Shown piece after piece: positions 22,814-35,219 of a DNA stretch of 64,000 nt. Position 1 is the stretch's first letter, and every line of letters begins with the position of its first letter. The translations under genes and the position numbers were made by a program. This stretch comes from Labia minor (lineage: Eukaryota; Arthropoda; Insecta; Dermaptera; Spongiphoridae), in NCBI GenBank assembly GCA_963082975.1, contig OY720344.1:84184053-84248052 (forward strand), written 5' to 3'. The notes beneath the pieces are model-generated. The model searched no databases. It saw only the letters and a list, made by a program, of their open reading frames with translations, and had not been told where the DNA came from.

Positions 22814-23394
22814 TAAATAAAAACAACCACCAAAGCTTTAATAATTTAATATAATTGAATTGATATTTGAATATTAGAATTTAAAATAAAAAGTGAAATA
22901 TTACAATAATTTTTAAATTCTGAGCAATGTACAGACAAAAACCTTTTTTTATATATATAGATAGTCGACGCTGGGGTTGGCAATATGAGTTTTCCCAAGA
23001 ACGAAGAGAAAGCTGTTACCTCCCCTCCGAGGCCCTAGCAGGGATTAATTTAATTATTTATTATATTTTAAAGGAACAAATCAAAAAAATATATAGATCA
23101 AATTTATTCAACAATTTATTTTGAATAAGATATTTTTTAATTATCATTTTAAATGAATATTTTAATATCATTTTAAATGAATGAATGAATGAAAATTCAA
23201 ATTTTATATATAGTATTTTATATATGTTTATTTATGCAGAAAAAATTAATTGACATAATTATTAATTTAATAAAATAAAATTTAATAATAAAATTTAATT
23301 TAATAAAATTAATTTAATAAAATAAAATAATTTAATAAAATATTAAAATAATAAAAATTAAAAAATTTGTAAAAAAATATATAATACTTAAAAA
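22814..23394. other. AT-rich DNA, no gene seen
   Basis: No recognised feature. Simple TAATTTAATAAAA-type sequence at 23260-23350. Confidence 0.4.
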
Positions 23395-23480
23395 AAATGT
23401 GCCTTTGCGAGTTTCGAACTGTGGGTGCAATGTCATAAGATGATGCCCTAGCTGGCTTAACCACGAACCATTCTCGTTTG
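23395..23480 (-). repeat. tRNA-like sequence, possible SINE head
   Basis: The minus strand has an A-box-like GTGGTTAAGCCAGC and a B-box-like CAGTTCGAAACTC at tRNA-like spacing, followed by GGCACA and a T run that could end Pol III transcription. The T-arm stem does not pair well, so it is not called a functional tRNA. Confidence 0.45.
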
Positions 23481-24344
23481 CAAGTCTTCTATTGGGATAT
23501 ATATAGATGTCAAATTATCGTCAGCAGTGCCTCTATGATCTAGCACGGTAACTAAACCAGCCGTTTCTGAGGAGTATGATTTCAAAGTTTTATAACACGA
23601 GAATTTTATATATAAGATGATCATAACCATAAATTTAGGTGGTCTCAATGGATGACTCTATTATTATAAAATATTCCAATTTAATTTAAATGTTCATCTC
23701 CATTGAAAATTCATCTTTAAAGCATCTCTTTTCAATAAGATTTCAGTTTTTAAATTTAATCAATCAATAGAATATGATTTAAATAAAAATTGAATTCGAA
23801 AATTGATAATAAATATAATGTATATATATAAATATATATTTGTGTGTATGTATGTATATAAAATAAAAGCCAAACAATTTTTATTTAAATATGTGATTAT
23901 ATATATATATATATATAATTTAAATAACATTTACATATTTCCATTTCATCATTTCTATCGGCATGGAAAAGATTATTCAAATTTCATTAAATTTATTATT
24001 AATTTACATAAATCGAAAAAAAGCAAGCAAAAACCCTTTTAAATTTTTATTTATATTGGAAATTTTCCTTCTGGATCATTTCATCTGAATGTACGACATA
24101 AAATGATTCATAGATGATTAATTTATAAAGGATTTAATGTAATATATTTTAAAAATTTAATATTTTTATTCGTTATATTAAATCATCAGAGTTTAATCAT
24201 GTAGAATACACGTATTTTAAAAAAGAATTGAAATAGTAATAATATAAATTGATATATTTCTTGACTGATGTATTTATATAGGTGTAATATAAATTACATT
24301 TTTGCTTAAATTTTGGACTTTTGAAATAGAGCCCCTTTAAGTAT
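23481..24344. other. AT-rich DNA, no gene seen
   Basis: No recognised gene. TA-rich microsatellite pieces near 23818-23925. Confidence 0.4.
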
Positions 24345-24465
24345 GTTGCCTGCTAAGCGGGGTAAAGGTGTTCTATGGTCAGTAGAATGGGTCCTCTCAA
24401 TCTTGATCTTGATTTTCTTGACCGATAGCGCTACTTTTTATCAAGTAGTTTTCCAATTTTGATCC
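24345..24465 (+). repeat. dispersed repeat family F, copy 2
   Basis: Best preserved of three copies: GCTAAGCGGGGTAAAGG, AGAATGGGTCC, CTTGATCTTGATTTTC, GACCGATAGCGCTAC. Same orientation as the others. Identity unknown. Confidence 0.6.
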
Positions 24466-26413
24466 CAGTGGAGAAATTTTCATGCATTAATGTCATAATT
24501 AAAAATGTAAGTGAATATAAATTATATTATACAAATCAATTAAATTCTAGAAATTTGTAGTTAATCTAAGTGTCCTATTAATTTATTTAAGTATTTAATT
24601 TTAGTTTATTCCTTGGCGCATTGTCATTGTAACATTTATTATTGAACATTAATTTACTAATGAAATTTTCATCATCGTGAATACACTTAACAAAGTCATG
24701 ACAAGTAATATGTAATGCGGATTAAGTATTCTTATGTAGATTATTCTATGGAGCTTTCAAAGAAATGATCACTCTAGACTTTTTTTTATTGTTCTTGCTT
24801 TACATTCTCAAAGCTCAATATCATTTTTTAAAATTGTTTTTCAAATATTTATTATTTATTTATTTATTTATTTTTTGTTTTTTTTTAAAATAGTGAATTG
24901 TGAATGCTTTTAAGGTTTATTGGATTGTGTTTGAATTTTTAAAATTTTATTTTTCGTTCATCTCAAAATAAATTATAGTTTAATAAACTAAACCATTTGT
25001 TATTTTATCTTTATGTTTTTTTTTAAATTATAATTTCTTATATTATTTAAGAGAAAATTTCTAAATTTACTTTATTTTCATGTATGTTATCCCAAAAACT
25101 TTAAACTTTTATAAAATCATATTATATTATAAATAAAGTTTCTATTATTAATTACATTTAAATCGATATACTTAAATATTTAGAGGAAAATTTAAAAAAA
25201 AAATTATTTACTGAAATTCAATTTTATTAATAAAATAAATTTTTAAAAAAATATTAAATATTCGAGAACATTACTTCTATTAAAAAGATACCATTAACTA
25301 TATACACAACTTTGCAAACTCAATTTAAAACAATAAATTTATTTATTTTTTCTAATCTCGTTAAAAAAAATTAGAAGCTTAGTTGTTAATTATCCTCACT
25401 TATCAAATTTATAATTAAGAATATAATTAGAAATACAAATCATGTAATTTAAAACAAATGTTTAAAAAAACTCAATTAAGAAAAGATATTTATGTATATT
25501 TTTATAATTGTTTATAAAATGGTAAAGGGAAAATCCTTTTTAGGCTTCCTGTAATTTAGTTATTATTATTCATCAAGTGTAGTGCTGGGCTCATATTACT
25601 TAAAAGCTGACCTTTGGCAATCTACAGAAAATAAAAATGTAGTCACCAAATAAAATGATAAAGTACTATAATTAGAAAAAATTTTGTTAATCAATTTTCA
25701 TAAAAATATCCCCATGAAATTAATTAAATGTGTAAATTGAATAAAATTGTGATCTTTATGCGAGAATAAAGATAACTTAAAAAATGGATAAGGTTGTATT
25801 GTGAAAAAAATATATATATATATAGTTATTATTTTATTCCTACCTGAAAATAAATGGAATATTTTACCATGCAATATGTATATGTCTATCTATCTCCACG
25901 ATCTCTCGTTTTTTCTTTTTTTTCTTTTTTTTTTGTCTGTCTCACTTTCCATTTATTCAATCTGTCTATCAATTTGTCACCTCCTTTCACCCTTCCCTTT
26001 ACCCCCATCAGGAGTAATATTCCGTTAGAAATTCATACATAGTAAATAAGAAAAATAAGGTTGCAAGTTGTTTTTGTTTTTTGATTTTTTTTTTTTTTTC
26101 TTTCTTTTTCTTTTCACTTTAATATTGAAATATTCATAAATGATCGAACAGAAACAAAAAAGAAATATATTTATACATATAATCATTTATATAAAATATT
26201 AACATTAATTTATATTATATGTAAATAAACAAATTTTAAGCAATTGATATTTATATATGTTGATGAAAGATGGAAATTTTTTTATAATTGTATTAGAAAA
26301 GTTATGTTTGATATTTCCAATATGTAAAATATATGAAAAAATTAATTATATATAGGCAGACTATAATGAATTTTTGAATAAATATTGTTTTATATATAAA
26401 TATATAAGAATAT
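24466..26413. other. AT-rich DNA, no gene seen
   Basis: No gene. Contains TTTATT repeats near 24850-24872 and T-rich tracts near 25910-25940 and 26078-26115. Open frames here are low-complexity. Confidence 0.45.
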
Positions 26414-26690
26414 TTAGGAATATATAGGAGGACCATTCAGTAAGTAAAGAGAAAAATGGCTATAGCTCAAAAACTTGATTCTTACAAAGTTCAAGCTATT
26501 TTTCAACATAATCCCCCCACAGTTATGCACTTGTCCCATCTTTCTTGCAGCTTCGTAAGCTGACCTGTGATAAGCTTCAAAAATTGTTTTGGGAGGTCTT
26601 ATCTCATCCTGCCTGCAGTCCCGATCTTGCCCCATCTGATTTTTACCTGTTTGGAACACTCAAAGGCGCCTTATTTATTTATTTTCTGAT
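26414..26690. pseudogene. scrambled mariner-like transposase remnant
   Basis: The plus strand at about 26597-26668 reads LSHPACSPDLAPSDFYLFGT, the third-acid block of mariner transposases. The minus strand at about 26500-26590 reads KLQERWDKCITVGG, the usual mariner C-terminus, followed by an end-like ACTTACTGAATGGTCC at 26427-26442. The C-terminal part is thus inverted relative to the core. Stops and frameshifts are present. Confidence 0.75.
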
Positions 26691-28074
26691 TTATTTTATG
26701 ACAATGGATTCCAAACTTATTTATTCCACACCCCCTTTTCAGAAAAAAATATTACTCAGTGGCATCTGTAAAATTAATTTTTTTTTTAGAAATTTTAATA
26801 AAAATTAATCTGAAAAAATAAATTATATATTCATGCTTTTACCTTTTACGTAACATTTACTATTAATAAAAAGTGTAAATTATAAACATTGTTGTTTGAA
26901 ATTATGAAATTATTTATTGAAAACAAAATAGATAAGTAATACAATTTTCTCGAACTGATCTGTGACCGTCACGATACAATTTTTAATAATCTGAATTTTG
27001 TCTAAAAATATGTGTTGTGCCTACATTGGCAATATATTTCAAGTTTATTTAGTACAATTTTAGTCACTTTTTAGTTTATTCTAGAACGATCATCCCCCTA
27101 ATATCTATTCCAGAAATAATATATAATGTTTAATTAATGTGTTTTGTTTTTTCCACCCATGTCATATTATGTAATATAATTAAAAATTCCATATTAAAGA
27201 AATAATTGAGATTGTAATTTCCATTAAAATCCATAGATTACATTTATGTCAAGGAAATAGCTACTTTGCTATTTTGACATTTTAACGTTTTATTATTAGT
27301 ATTATCAAGTTTATTATTATATAACAAGGATATTTTAGGGGTATATTGAAGATTAATATTTGAAGAGACTCCATAGCTAAACCTCACTTCCTTAGATCTA
27401 TCATAATTAATGATAAGTGAGTTGCATAGAACGACCAGTAAAGTGCGCGGAGAGAGACCCGAGCAGGGCTTTTAAAACTCATTGAATTTTAATTACTTTT
27501 CGACACACGGGAGAGGAAAAAATACTTAACTTGTACATTATAGACTATAGAGTATGTATCAAAGGAAAAGGGAACACAAGACAAAAGTTACAATATTGAA
27601 TCGATACTTCTCTACGAGTATAGAAAATAAACGTGTTGCTAGGTGTTGGAAGAGAACAAATGGTGCCGACACTTAAAATAGAATGGTAAATCTACTGGTG
27701 TTGAAAATATTTTCCATTTCTGTATCGATCAATGTCGAAATTTAATCAGTTAAAAGGTAAGAAATTTAGATATTCAACAGTAAATTAATCAGGTTGGAGA
27801 AAAGTAATGTAAAAAAGAGAAAGGAGGAAGAAAAAAAGAATGATGAAAAATTGTAAAAGAAGAAGAAGTAATGCAAAAAGGAAACGAACTCAATGATAAA
27901 TATTAAAACGTACTAAATTCAAAAGAAACCTTTTAATAAATCTCTTTTGAAGTTAAATTAGAAATCAATTCAAGCAAATGAAAGTTTTTTTTAGATATGA
28001 TAGATATTGGAGATCTGATGAGTTTCACAAGAAAATGATGACAAAACACTCGTCACTGGACGCTCGGACAGTGC
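26691..28074. other. AT-rich DNA, no gene seen
   Basis: No gene recognised. A purine-rich stretch lies at about 27800-27900. Confidence 0.45.
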
Positions 28075-28078
28075 AGTC

Positions 28079-28190
28079 GTTTGATAACGATTGCAGAAGT
28101 AGCAATTGAAACATTGTGTATATTTTTTTGTATTTTCTGAATAAATTTACAATAACAAATATCAATATGTGGTTTTTCAAAATTCCCTTA
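28079..28190 (+). repeat. family G repeat with hammerhead-like fold
   Basis: GTTTGATAACGATTGC, then AGAAGTA, then GCAATTGAAAC forms a 7-bp stem next to GAAAC. It is followed by TTTACAATAACAAATATCAA as in 22680-22720. See the family G copies at 22670 and 63921. Confidence 0.55.
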
Positions 28191-28589
28191 TAGATGACAA
28201 AAAAAAACATTTTAATTTTAGCACATCAACAATTATAAACAATTATAAGAAATCCAATATAAAATGTAATGCATACTTCTCCACTTTTTATTTTAAACTA
28301 GTAAATAAACCCATCTATATGTATTTATGGAAGGGAATTTTAATTACTTAATGGTTCCGCATGGAACCTACATTCGAATTAATTTGAATTACCGCCCTCC
28401 TACTATGTTTATATATTAATTAAATTAAGTAATTATAAATGTTAGTGTTAAGAAATTATGGAATTTATATCGAGAATTTTAAGTTAATTTCATTTATAAT
28501 TTTATTTTTATTGTAATAAATTTATAAGTTTGACCACCTCCCTCCCTTACCACCCCTAATGAGTGGCATTCCCCACCCTTACATATCTC
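28191..28589. other. AT-rich DNA, no gene seen
   Basis: No recognised feature. Confidence 0.4.
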
Positions 28590-28960
28590 CATAAAAAAGC
28601 GGACCGAGCGCTCTGAAGAGCCCTTGTGGTTGTCCTGCCTGCCCGCCGACGCCTTGCTCGGCCAGTTTCGCTCGCATTTGGCCTGTTCAAATTTTCAACG
28701 TGAACGCGGTGCAATTTGGGATCGTCGACACTGCTACAGAGACTTCAGCGGCCGGCCCTGTGCTCCAGAGTTTGTTCCGAGAGGGCAAACCCATTGGTTC
28801 CTGAGGGGGACAATTTCTGCCACGTTGGATCCCTTGGGGTCCAGTTAATTTGTTGGAAACTCGAAATATGCCAATTGGCAATCAATCTGTAGCAGGGCGA
28901 TCATCCAAGACACGCGAGACGGCAAATTCCCTTTCTCAATCCCCGTGGTCAAACAGATAA
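28590..28960. other. GC-rich island of unknown function
   Basis: About 370 bp, clearly more GC-rich than its surroundings and with several CpG-containing sites. The left edge holds CATAAAAAAGCGG, a weak TATA-like box. Frames of 74 codons (plus) and 64 codons (minus) lack recognised motifs. A third plus frame reads VNAVQFGIVDTATETSAAG before a stop. It may be a promoter with a first exon, or an unrecognised repeat. It does not encode the missing receptor helices in any frame I read. Confidence 0.35.
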
Positions 28961-30274
28961 CTGCACTTATTCCCACCTTTGAACTATATTAAATTTTAGA
29001 TTTAAGTTGTTATATATATTTAGATTCTTCTAAATATAATTCATCTTTTTACATTTAAATAAATTTGTTATTAAAATATCATTAAAATTTGATTACAGTT
29101 TTATTTAGCGATCTTTTATCCATCCCGAATGTTTAATATCTTAAAAAGGCCTTTTTATACAGTCCACCCAATTTTCAAGGTGCGATAGAAGTGAAGAGGT
29201 ATCTATCGTATTTTTATTAATCCCTCTTTTTAGCCCTTCGAGCAAAATTAAATAGATTTTAAGGATTCATCCCATTCCATTTGATTCCACTTTCGATTTT
29301 CAGGAACAATAATTTTCTTTTATTTATTAAGGACTTACAAGCCGTAGTTCGATGTATTAAGCGGATACTCTTAAAAAAAATTAAGCATTAAGGTCATTAT
29401 AATTATTTTATTAATATAATTATATTTCTATTAAAAACAATACCTCCTTTACTATAGTCGGTCGGTAAAAATTGAAATTTAAAATTAATAAATGAAATAT
29501 AAGATGCTAAAAATGTTAAGATTACTAATTAACTACATAGAAGATTTAAATGGTATTAATATTCAGAATTAACTTTAATAATTTAAAAACTTTATAAAAT
29601 TCAAATTTTAATAGGAAAATAGAATATGTTCTTAAATGTAAGAGAAAATTAAAACCATTGTAGTAAAACCAAATTTATTCAAATATGTTTAATGAAACAA
29701 AAGCAACATATTCTTTAACTAATAATGTTTGGAATAACAAAAGATATTTTAGTCGTATGTAATCGCTATTGTTTCAGTTTAATTGGAATAGGGAAATTCA
29801 TATCGACTATATTATTAAATATGAAGGTGTTATCAGTAAAATGAAATTATAATTTTCAGTGTCTTTTTCAATAAGAATTCAAATTTCCAATTTTGTCTGT
29901 CTCTGATTATTAAAGAATATTTACAAAGATTCTTATTGGAAAGTATTAAGATATTCATTCTTCAGCAGAATATTAAGCCCGTTAATCTTTTCATCCCTTC
30001 TTTATAATGTGCTTAGTCTGTTCTCTCTTAATTTAACTCATGAATAATCGTCTAAGAATATGTCTTCCCCTATTCAAATATATTTTATGTATTGATATAC
30101 ATGTTATAGATCTCTCTCTGCATTCTTACAATTAGAGTATGAAGTATTTTTATTTAATCTTTATTAATTTATATTTGTCAATATCTACCATTAGTTCAAA
30201 TTTTCCCTATATATATATTTATAATGAAATATTATTTAGGGATAATTTTCACGTTTAATTGTGAGATTTGAGTC
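28961..30274. other. AT-rich DNA with a family A fragment
   Basis: Positions about 29432-29470 match the ACCGACCGAC end of family A (with ACTATAGTCGGTCGG). Nothing else recognised. Confidence 0.5.
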
Positions 30275-30312
30275 TCGACGTTTCGGCGCCCATTTTGGCA
30301 CCATTTTCTAAT
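30275..30312 (-). repeat. hammerhead-like stem motif
   Basis: The minus strand reads AGAAAATGGTGCC, AAAATG, GGCGCCGAAACGTCG: a short stem between an A-rich half and GAAAC. Similar to 48041-48078. Confidence 0.4.
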
Positions 30313-30624
30313 CAATTTATTTGGGAGTTATTTTTTTAGAATTCTGGTTCGTAGTCTGTGTGACCAAGAGTCCATGTTGTGATTTTGGGTTGAAGGGGTG
30401 GAAGATTTGGGACTTATTGTGTCCCGAAGTTGCTAAGAATCCTTAGCACTAACACTGACACACGTTTGCTTCTGAAGACAGCCCGAGGCTGACTATCAGT
30501 CGTTAAAAAAATACTTTTATTTATCCACTCAAGTACAGATAAAATTTTTTAAACTTGTAGTCACTACAATGTAGTGGATGATATTTGGTGTCAATACAGT
30601 TTTTAAAATATGAATTCAGATATT
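30313..30624. other. no gene seen
   Basis: Mixed-composition DNA, no recognised motif. Confidence 0.35.
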
Positions 30625-30725
30625 ATCTCTTTGTGGCTCTACGGAACTCGAAAATTTTCTCCAAGTGTCACTATCCTGAGTTATAATCATCCAACTCCTA
30701 CTTTCTCCCATCTCTGTCACAGCCC
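30625..30725 (-). pseudogene. short non-LTR remnant fragment
   Basis: GTGGCTCTACGGAACTCGAA and the following sequence match the 3' end of the element at 17341, with deletions. Confidence 0.7.
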
Positions 30726-31084
30726 TGAGAAAGATAAATTTTTTTTTAGAGACATATTGAACGAAAAATCAAAATAAGAGTCAACTTTTTCAACGGGCCG
30801 GCGGGAGTTCAAAAAGCCCAAAAATTATTTGCCCACCCCTGAACTAATGACAAGTACTAAGCCCATGTAAATTGGGGTTTAAAAAGTTATTTTCAAACTT
30901 ATCCGTGTACCTATTTTTAAAAGTTTTTCGAAAATATTTTTCATGATAGAATGCTGATTCAACTTACCTCACTCGTTAAATCAGAATAGTTTATTGGGGA
31001 AATGAGGCAAACTCGCACTTACCTCACGTTGACGGGTAAGTGCGTGCCATGCAAACCTCTCACAAACATGTTCTACTAATCGTT

Positions 31085-32261
31085 TTTTACTTTCCCGCAT
31101 ACTTCGTATAAGGGAAGTATTGGAATCGTCAAAAATTTCGACTTCGAGATTTCGATAGATCTTGACGTTTTAGACCTCCCTGAGTCGGAAAATACCATTT
31201 TTCGAATTATGTCTGTGTGTATGTATGTATGTATGTATGTAATATCTGTAAGCAAATTTAATCAAAAACTAATCAAGCTAGGACTTCGAAATTTGGTACA
31301 CCGATATTATTCACAGTTTGTAGATTTCTATCAAAATTTCGTCAAAATCGGTTAACCGGAAGTGGTACTTTACCTACTCTGGTTGCGTTTACCTTTCAAG
31401 TAAAGTACCAGTTTGCTTCGAGATATTTGCTTCATATTTTGTATATAGATTTAAAAATATGAAAAAAATTGAGATACCAAATTTCATCATGATCTGACTA
31501 CCGGAAGTGACATTTTACCTATACAAGTAGCGTTTCTTTTTTACCGACCGACGATAGTAAGGGAGGTATTGTTTTCACACCAAATTTCACCTATGGATAT
31601 TTTTAGGTACATATCTCCACGAATCATGCATTTTCTTAACAGAAAAAAGTATTTTTAGCATGATGTCTGTCCGTCCGTCCGTCCGTCCGTATAGATGTGT
31701 ACAGCCTGAACGGCTCAACGGATTTTGATGAAATTTGGTATATTTACTTAATACATCAGTAGGATGAATTGATCAACTTTTGGTGCAAATCCGGAAACCG
31801 GAAGTGCTAGTATTGCCGATCGAAGAGAGGAAGTGAAGGGTTATTTTCATATCAAATTTCACGTGAGGACATATCTCCACGTGTTATGCACTTTGTATTG
31901 GTTTTATCCTCGAGAAAAATCATCTTCATTAGTTTTTTCTTAATTTAAAATTATATGACGTCACCCAGCACTTCATGACGTCACAGCCAGCCCTTATATA
32001 TTATAAATAAAATAAAATTAAAAATATTTATATTATATCCATATCTGTTTTTTTTACATTTAAAATATCAGTTAACCGGAAGTAGCACTTTATTCTATAT
32101 ATATATATATAAATGTTACCAAATATCAAATTTGACACCAATAAACTAATACGAACTGGCTCTTTATCAATACCAAGTTTACACATTCTAAATATTCATT
32201 CACAACTCTTTATACCTATTTATATGCGGGAAAGTCTAGGGGAGGACACTCCCGCTTATTT
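31085..32261 (+). mobile_element. Helentron-like element, family B copy 2
   Basis: Inverted near-identical partner of 15507-16705. It starts TTTTTACTTTCCCGCATA, has a GTATGTAT core (31215-31242), nested family A sequence from 31541 to about 32060 with TGACGTCA at 31956 and 31976, and ends TATGCGGGAAAGT, CTAGG and the hairpin GGGAG-GACA-CTCCC. Non-coding. Confidence 0.8.
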
Positions 32262-33899
32262 ATTCATACTTTCATATTGTTATTTCTCGATCCATGAATA
32301 ACAATAGCATAAGTATTTGCTATAAAAATTTTGAATCCACATAATTAATATTGCGTCTCTCAAAAATGTTATTTAGAAAAAAGGGCGCGCACTTCACCGA
32401 ACTTACCTTTGGTATTATATTTAGCAGGAATTATATTTGTCTTGCAATGTGATAGTTGGCACAGCGTGGGTTTAGAATTCTCATGTCTTCGAATTAAGCT
32501 CGTCGAAGCATAAAATTTATCATGTTTAATAATTTACATAATTTTAGCAATTTTAATTAGGAATTGATTTTAATATATTTTTTTTATATTATATGTTATC
32601 TATACTATAAAGTATATTCGTAAATTTAATAAATTATAAATTAAAATAATTAAAATAATAATTGAAAAAAGGTAACTTTAATAGAAATTCAAAGGATCTG
32701 GTTTGAATTAATAACGAATTTGTTTCATAATATTCATAGAGATATTTTGGTTTATTCAATTACATTTGAAAACATGAATAACAATTGCAATGCATATTTG
32801 TCTCTATTGATACGAAGAGATAAATTTAATACTATTTCACAATAATTTCCAAGTGATTAAACCGAACGAAGGTTGTGGTTGGTGATCAAGAAACCCCGCC
32901 ACATTGCGCACCATTTCCCTTACTATCTTCAGGTCATTCGGGCGAATAGAGAGAATAGAGAGACATATCAGAGTAAATATTCCCACTCCAATTCTAATGA
33001 TTGTTCTATTAAATTAATTATGGATAGTTAAAGGGATCCTGGTGGTGGAACATTAAATCATTCTCCCTTCCATTCTGTCTTTGACTTTAAATACTGGCAA
33101 GGCTCTTAGCCAACCTCACTCCAATTTACCAACCACTCTAAACCCTTTAGAGTTTAGAGTGGAATAGAACGATGAAGAATCAATAACATAAAAATTAGGA
33201 TTAGGTTGTTTCATTAGAATTCTTATTCAAATAGATTATAATCAAAATACAAAGAAAATCTGGTAAATAAACATGATGAGTAAAAAATAAGTCAGGAAAA
33301 TAATAATAATAACAATAAAAAACATCTTAACACATTATTTCGATTGTTTTCATTTAATTATGTTGTTAATAGTTTAATTATCCATTAAAATTTATATTAT
33401 AAATTATATAATTGATTTCATTCTATCAATAACAATAATGATTTATTTAAATTATGATTATGTTAATATGAAATTCTAATTAAGTTACATTCAGTTAAGA
33501 TTTAGAGCATTGATAAATTTCAGTAATCATTCTTACAGGGATTTCATTCTCATATTTATGTTATTAAAAAAAAAAAGAAAAAAGTTCAAAGAAAAATAAG
33601 AATATATTATAACAAAATAAGTAAAAATTTATTTTTATTAATATAGGAAGTCAATATTTATTTAATCAATATTGATTAAAGTTTTTGAATTCATTAAAAC
33701 TTTAAAGTTTTCATATAAATAACCATAATAAAATATCTTCTCTGTTGAATTAATTTCTTAGTTTGAGTATAATTTAAAACTAACACAGATGTAAGAACTT
33801 TCATTTACATTATACTTTAGATACATTTTTGCAATTTTCTCCTGATGTTAATGTTATTTTAATTTCTTTTATATATACATGTATTTATCTTATCTTATC
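32262..33899. other. no gene seen; one small hairpin
   Basis: 32850-33170 is less AT-rich and holds a perfect 11-bp hairpin, CCACTCTAAAC with an 8-nt loop, at 33133-33162. No coding frame or known family. Confidence 0.4.
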
Positions 33900-34170
33900 T
33901 TATACTAGCAAAAATTATATCTATCTTTGTATATTTTTGAGATATTAATCCGCTCGATGGATTTTTTTGAGATTCAAACCTAGATAATATTTATAAAGAA
34001 AAGTCGACCTGTATTGGTTTCAGACTCAAGAAAAATCAATTTATTAGTATTTTCTTAATTTAAAATAGTAAACTTATATGACGTCATCAATTACGTCATC
34101 CATATTATCACTAGTAATCCTTGGTCGAAACAATCTATAAGCTGTTGTGACTTTGAAAAAATATAAAACT
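33900..34170. repeat. family A-related fragment
   Basis: Begins ACTAGCAAAAATTATATC and includes CAAGAAAAATCAATTTATT, TATTTTCTTAATTTAAAAT and TGACGTCA (34079-34086), as in the family A body. Related pieces at 36525-36830 and 38315-38470 also lie near the receptor exon. Confidence 0.6.
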
Positions 34171-34273
34171 CAAGTCATCTAATTATAACAACAAATATAT
34201 TCATAATAATATAGGATCAAATATTTTATCAAGTAAATTTGAATATATTATTCATCTTGAAATGAAAATCAAG

Positions 34274-34429
34274 CAGGGCCGTCTTAAGGAATTCGGCGCC
34301 CATGGGCTACTAAAAATAATGCGCCCTTCTTCCTAAGAAAATTCTTTATCGCAAATAAAAAATTGCCGCCTCAAAAGGCTTGCGCCCTGGGGCTATAGCC
34401 CATTTAGCCCTGTGGTTAGGGCGGCACTG
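34274..34429. mobile_element. hAT-type MITE with perfect 8-bp target duplication
   Basis: 156 bp. Ends CAGGGCCGTC and (inverted) CAGTGCCGCC. AAATCAAG occurs on both sides (34266-34273 and 34430-34437). It sits beside a family D element. Confidence 0.88.
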
Positions 34430-34437
34430 AAATCAAG

Positions 34438-34603
34438 CTATTTTAATAAATTTTGTAGGAAACAAATTTTACATGGGTCGTTTTTAGAACCATTTCACAA
34501 TTATAATAAATAATTAAAAAATTGTAAAATTTTTAAAATTTATATTAATAAATTGTATAAATTTGGTAAAGAGTAGAGCGATAGCGCTCGGTGTTCCAGG
34601 TTC
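34438..34603 (+). repeat. family D element, copy 1
   Basis: Shared with 59454-59640 (inverted): TAGGAAACAAATTTT, ATAATAAATAATTAAA and ATAAATTGTATAAATT. It ends in the hairpin around GAGCGATAGCGCTC, then GGTGTTCCAGGT. Non-coding. Confidence 0.7.
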
Positions 34604-35213
34604 TCCATCTTTAATGTTTTTATTACCAATGTGAAAGAATAATTATCTAAAATAAACAAAATGAAAGGTTCTTAAGAGGAAGTCATTTTGAAAATTCGGC
34701 ATTTAGGCTTTAGAACTTCAAAGTGAATAAATGATATACTTGATATTAAAAATAATTTTCTTTGACATCGTTAGGGCTACTTTTAAACCACTGTAAAAGA
34801 GGGTAAAGTCATTTATGTATGGAAGGTTGTACTTACAATTGTACGACAATATTTATCGGACATAGGGGACTTTAAAACGTGTATTTCTGTTGAAAACTTA
34901 AATTCGAATTTATCTTATAAAATTGGTATTACTTAAGTGGTTATTTCAAATAGTAATATGGAGAAAATAACACAAAAATAAACTTAAGCATAAAAAGAAT
35001 TATACTGATAATAGAAACCAATTGTAATGGGAGATGTTTAAGAGAAATCAATAAATGTAATATTATACATATATTTAGCAAATGTTTTATTATATGGCCT
35101 ATTTTCTGATTAATTTTATCATCATTCTTGTCATATATTACTTATGTTAACATCTGACTTATGACAATAGAGTAGAAAGAAAATTAATTAAAAATAGATG
35201 TAGTTATTTAATA
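34604..35213 (-). other. intron of the 5-HT7-like gene (downstream part)
   Basis: AT-rich DNA just downstream of the receptor exon on the minus strand. No TM6/TM7-encoding exon was found here or further left in the window. Confidence 0.55.
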
Positions 35214-35219
35214 ACTTAC
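35214..35219 (-). other. 5' splice site of the receptor exon
   Basis: GTAAGT directly follows codon 277 (ACG). It gives a phase-0 intron in the third intracellular loop. Without splicing, the frame would stop after three more codons. Confidence 0.9.

Noticed and set aside
23395-23480. Functional tRNA gene
   Set aside because: Promoter-like boxes present, but the T-arm and acceptor stem do not pair; better seen as a SINE head or tRNA relic.
28687-28881. Missing TM6/TM7 exon of the receptor in the GC-rich island
   Set aside because: None of the minus frames shows hydrophobic helices or CWLP/NPxxY motifs.
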